Below are positions 61,078-64,000 of a stretch of 64,000 bases of DNA, piece after piece. The first letter of the stretch is position 1. Each line of letters opens with the position of its first letter. The notes below the pieces were generated by a model. The model did no database searches. It was not told the origin of the DNA and worked only from the letters and a program-made list of their open reading frames with translations. The stretch lies in NCBI GenBank assembly GCA_903813345.2, contig CAIIXF020000005.1, forward strand, positions 33,857,375-33,921,374. The letters are read 5' to 3'. The DNA comes from Owenia fusiformis (taxonomy: Eukaryota > Annelida > Polychaeta > Sabellida > Oweniidae). Made by a program: the position numbers and the translations under genes.

Positions 61078-61517
61078 ACTATGTGGGGATGTCAGAGCAA
61101 ATGACCATATAGAAAGTCGTCCATATTTCGATGACGAACTCTGATTGGCTCGGTGAGATCAAAGATTTATTGTAAAATGAAAGAGTGAAGACGAAGCTCT
61201 CTTTTAAGAAGTGAAGTCGAACGAATGCAAAGGGTATTAATTCATTGCCAAAAAATATTGCCTTGCGTAAAGTCTGATATTTATAACTACCTATTATATG
61301 TACACATTGTTCTCCGCAGAACTTTTTCTCGAGTGGGTGCAAAATTCTCATTTTCAAAATTCAGACCCAAATTAGTCAAAATATAACAATTTTTCATAAC
61401 CTTTCTCATTTTCAAGTGGGCGTCCACTGTGAAGATCACTGGTACATGATCAATGTATTAATTTCAAATCTATCTGATTATATGAGTTACTGCTATGTAG
61501 TAATGCTACATTTTAAG

Positions 61518-62860
61518 ACACATAAGATACGACGTCAGATACTGTACATCGCGGCATTTTACTGCATTTTTACATGCGTTCTTACTTTTAAAACCGCAAT
61601 ATCTCGACAGCAAAATCATATTTTTCCACAATTTTTCGTCATCAGTTGAACACGTATGTCCATGAAATATTTTGCCTATCAGAATTCCAAATAACTGATT
61701 TGGGACTTTTTAAATGCGAATCACGCAAGCCGTATTATGCGACTTTATATGCTAAAACCGGGTGTGGACTGTAACATTTTGAAGAAAAATGATTCAATTT
61801 TAAACGAAAAATGAAGATAACTTTTTCATTTCTTAACGGATCTTTCTCAAACTTTCACAATATTTAAATTCACCATTTTGAAAAAGACAAACAGATTCTG
61901 GTTGATGACGTCATAATATAACAATGCTAACTTAACGCTTATATTTATGCAAAAAAAGTGTGGACAGGCAGAATTTCGTACCAACAAGATATATATTTTG
62001 ATCAATTAAACATTAAATCGTTTGAAAGGTGAATTATTATTTTTTGATTCCTGAAAGGCATATCATATTCTATATTTTTATCAAAAAACTATATCATTTC
62101 GATTGAAATTCAGTCTGTAAGAAGCATAAATTGAAAGAAATATGAAGTGAAGCCATGTGAAAAATTCACAAAATTACGTTTCATTATTGAGTTCAAATAT
62201 TTCTAATTAAGGGATAAACATTCAAAACTTTTCAATGTTTCAGCATGTTCTATTAAATATACCCCTTACTACATACAATTAATTTCATTTAATTTGATCC
62301 AGTATATATTGAGATAGACATCATTTTATCACCGCAACCCCAAGTGAAGCCTTTACAAAATAAGACGTTATGCCGTTAGCGTATTATATGTTCTCCTTTA
62401 TTATTCATTGCTTCAAATAAATAAAACTAAATATTCGAGTTAAAATCAATTACAAATAATGCATTTAACAATCCTTAATATCGTCCCGTCTGTGTATATC
62501 AGTTGAATATGACAAGGGGCACTTTGAAAGTGTCTAGAAAGACGGTGCGACAACGAGAGCGCGGGGCCGAAAAGCGCGACAAAGAAGAAAACGGGTAGGG
62601 TTTGAAATGTCTACTTTCTGGTGATTCTAATTCTGTATATCGTGATACAACCTTTTTGAATATAGAATTGTATTGAAGCACACATTAATCTGAACAAAAC
62701 TTGAAGTTTTTAAGAAGATTCCACGAATATTAAAACTTCTGCAATTACTTGGAGGAGCATTGCGCATATTTATCGCGTAAATCTTTGCATTTTGTCGGTA
62801 AAATGGACAATTACAATGTTACGCCGTGATGTACAGTATCTGACGTCGTATCATAAGTGT
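61518..62860. repeat. 1.34-kb element with long inverted ends
   Basis: The left end from 61518 and the right end up to 62860 share a 25-nt identical inverted core (GATACGACGTCAGATACTGT onward) within about 45 bp of imperfect inverse similarity. The interior is AT-rich without a good reading frame. No clear target duplication was found, so the ends may be slightly eroded or the pair could be two inverted copies of a shorter repeat. Confidence 0.5.
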
Positions 62861-63455
62861 TTGCCATGGTAACAGGTACATGTGTTGCCTAAAATAATAT
62901 CAACACTTGTATTTTGAAAAAGTATTTGGATTTTGGAATATGGTTTAGCGGTTTGAAACGCATTTCTTAAAATTGAATAAAGAATAAGATATATTTTCTT
63001 AGAAAAAATGAGATATGTGGTGGGAAAATGTTCTGAAACTGGCTGATTGAATTGACATGGTTCCCTACAAAATGCCACCACTACTTGGTACTGATAAAAT
63101 AAACAGGAAACACCAACCTTAATAGAATTGAATCTAAAATCAATTGTTTTATTTGTGTTTATATCAGAAATATGTAAATACATGAGTTATTCAGCGATCA
63201 AGCACAGTGCTTTGTTATGTAAATCATATTATAGTGTGGGAGCAAAAGTCCAAATAAGAGGTTCCGTGTCCTTTTTAGAGGCGAGCTAAGCGACATATGT
63301 TTTCATGAACTAGAAATGATACTGATCAAGAAAAATGATGTTGGCAATTCTGATTCCGCGACGGCGTTGCTATGGTAACCAAGTAAATATGCCACGCCCA
63401 CTTTTAGGGGCTCTTTTCAGTGTATGGCCCCTATCTCTGTCATTACCATGTTTAA

Positions 63456-64000
63456 ACGTAAACCATGATACCATGGTATACCATGGTTTACCATGGTCTA
63501 TCATGATCGGCAATGAAATTACCATCAATTCTGACCATGGTGGCAATGGTGTTTTTTGGTCAATTTTCTACCATGGTATATCATGTTATACCATGTTTCA
63601 TGGTATTTCATGTTCAAAGTTAACCATCAAATACCATGGTATTATCATGGTATTACATTGCCATGTTCCTGACCATCATTTACCATGGTATTACCATGGT
63701 ATATCATGGTTGATTGCATTTCATGGCATTTCATTGTAAGATGTGCCAATCAAATACCATGGTATTTCATTGCCATATTCCTGACCATCATTTACCATGG
63801 TATTACCATTGTATATCATGGTTGATGGTATTTCATTGTATGATGTGACAATCAAATGCCATGGTCATACCATGATATTTTATTGTTATGTACCTGACAA
63901 TCATTTACCATGGTATTACCATGGTATATCATGGTTGATGACATTTCATGGCATTTCATTGTACCGTGTGACAATCAATTACCATGGTCATACCATGTCA
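63456..64000. repeat. tandem array of TACCATGGTA palindromes, about 112-bp higher-order unit
   Basis: ACCATGGTAT-type palindromes occur every 10-20 bp, organised from about 63670 into higher-order units (starts near 63671, 63782 and 63897) of the form GACCATCATTTACCATGGTA, TTACCATGGTATATCATGGT, TTGATG.CATTTCATGGCATT. The array runs off the right edge. Confidence 0.85.

Overview
The window is AT-rich animal nuclear DNA. Coding sequence is split into many short exons with consensus GT/AG splice sites, introns are large and full of repeats, and there is no operon structure. The three conserved genes are ordinary metazoan genes. The repeat landscape (palindromic elements, TA-flanked mariner-type elements, tandem arrays ending in GGAC/GGAT microsatellites, a DIRS-like retroelement scrap) and a Somatomedin-B/7TM receptor suggest a lophotrochozoan, perhaps a bivalve mollusc. 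That placement is inference from style, not from a diagnostic marker.

Layout. (1) 1-6392: noncoding, made of degenerate tandem repeats, a terminal-inverted-repeat element, an AT-rich stretch with three RFX/X-box-like motifs, and a 1.1-kb repeat element holding a tandem array. (2) 6393-33200, minus strand: CFAP43 (cilia- and flagella-associated protein 43, WDR96). I resolved 36 consecutive exons that keep frame throughout and encode 1648 residues. Only the extreme C-terminus is missing, on the left side. (3) 33201-33442: a 242-bp head-to-head spacer, presumably a bidirectional promoter. (4) 33443-38019, plus strand: complete STARD7 in six exons, 367 residues. (5) 38020-41292: downstream flank of STARD7 and GALC, with a dispersed repeat copy, a 30-bp coding-compatible tandem repeat and a 52-bp duplication. 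(6) 41293-59051, minus strand: GALC (galactocerebrosidase). I resolved 16 exons encoding 596 residues, including both catalytic glutamates. The first exons (about 90 residues) lie to the right, outside the window. (7) 52382-54784, minus strand: an intronless 800-residue Somatomedin-B plus seven-transmembrane receptor gene, nested inside the 10.2-kb GALC intron on the same strand. (8) 59052-64000: repeats only.

The genes do not form a pathway. CFAP43 is an axonemal protein, STARD7 a mitochondrial/cytosolic phosphatidylcholine transfer protein, GALC a lysosomal glycosidase, and the nested gene an orphan receptor. The most unusual content is in the repeats: a mariner-like element folded into an inverted duplication and itself invaded by a second TA-flanked palindromic element; a short hAT-like element with a perfect 8-bp target duplication; a dispersed short element found both compact and expanded around a tandem array; and several arrays rich in recognisable transcription-factor motifs (AGGTCA half-sites, YY1-like palindromes, X-boxes). 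I found no CRISPR array, tRNA, rRNA or dedicated defence or secondary-metabolism system.
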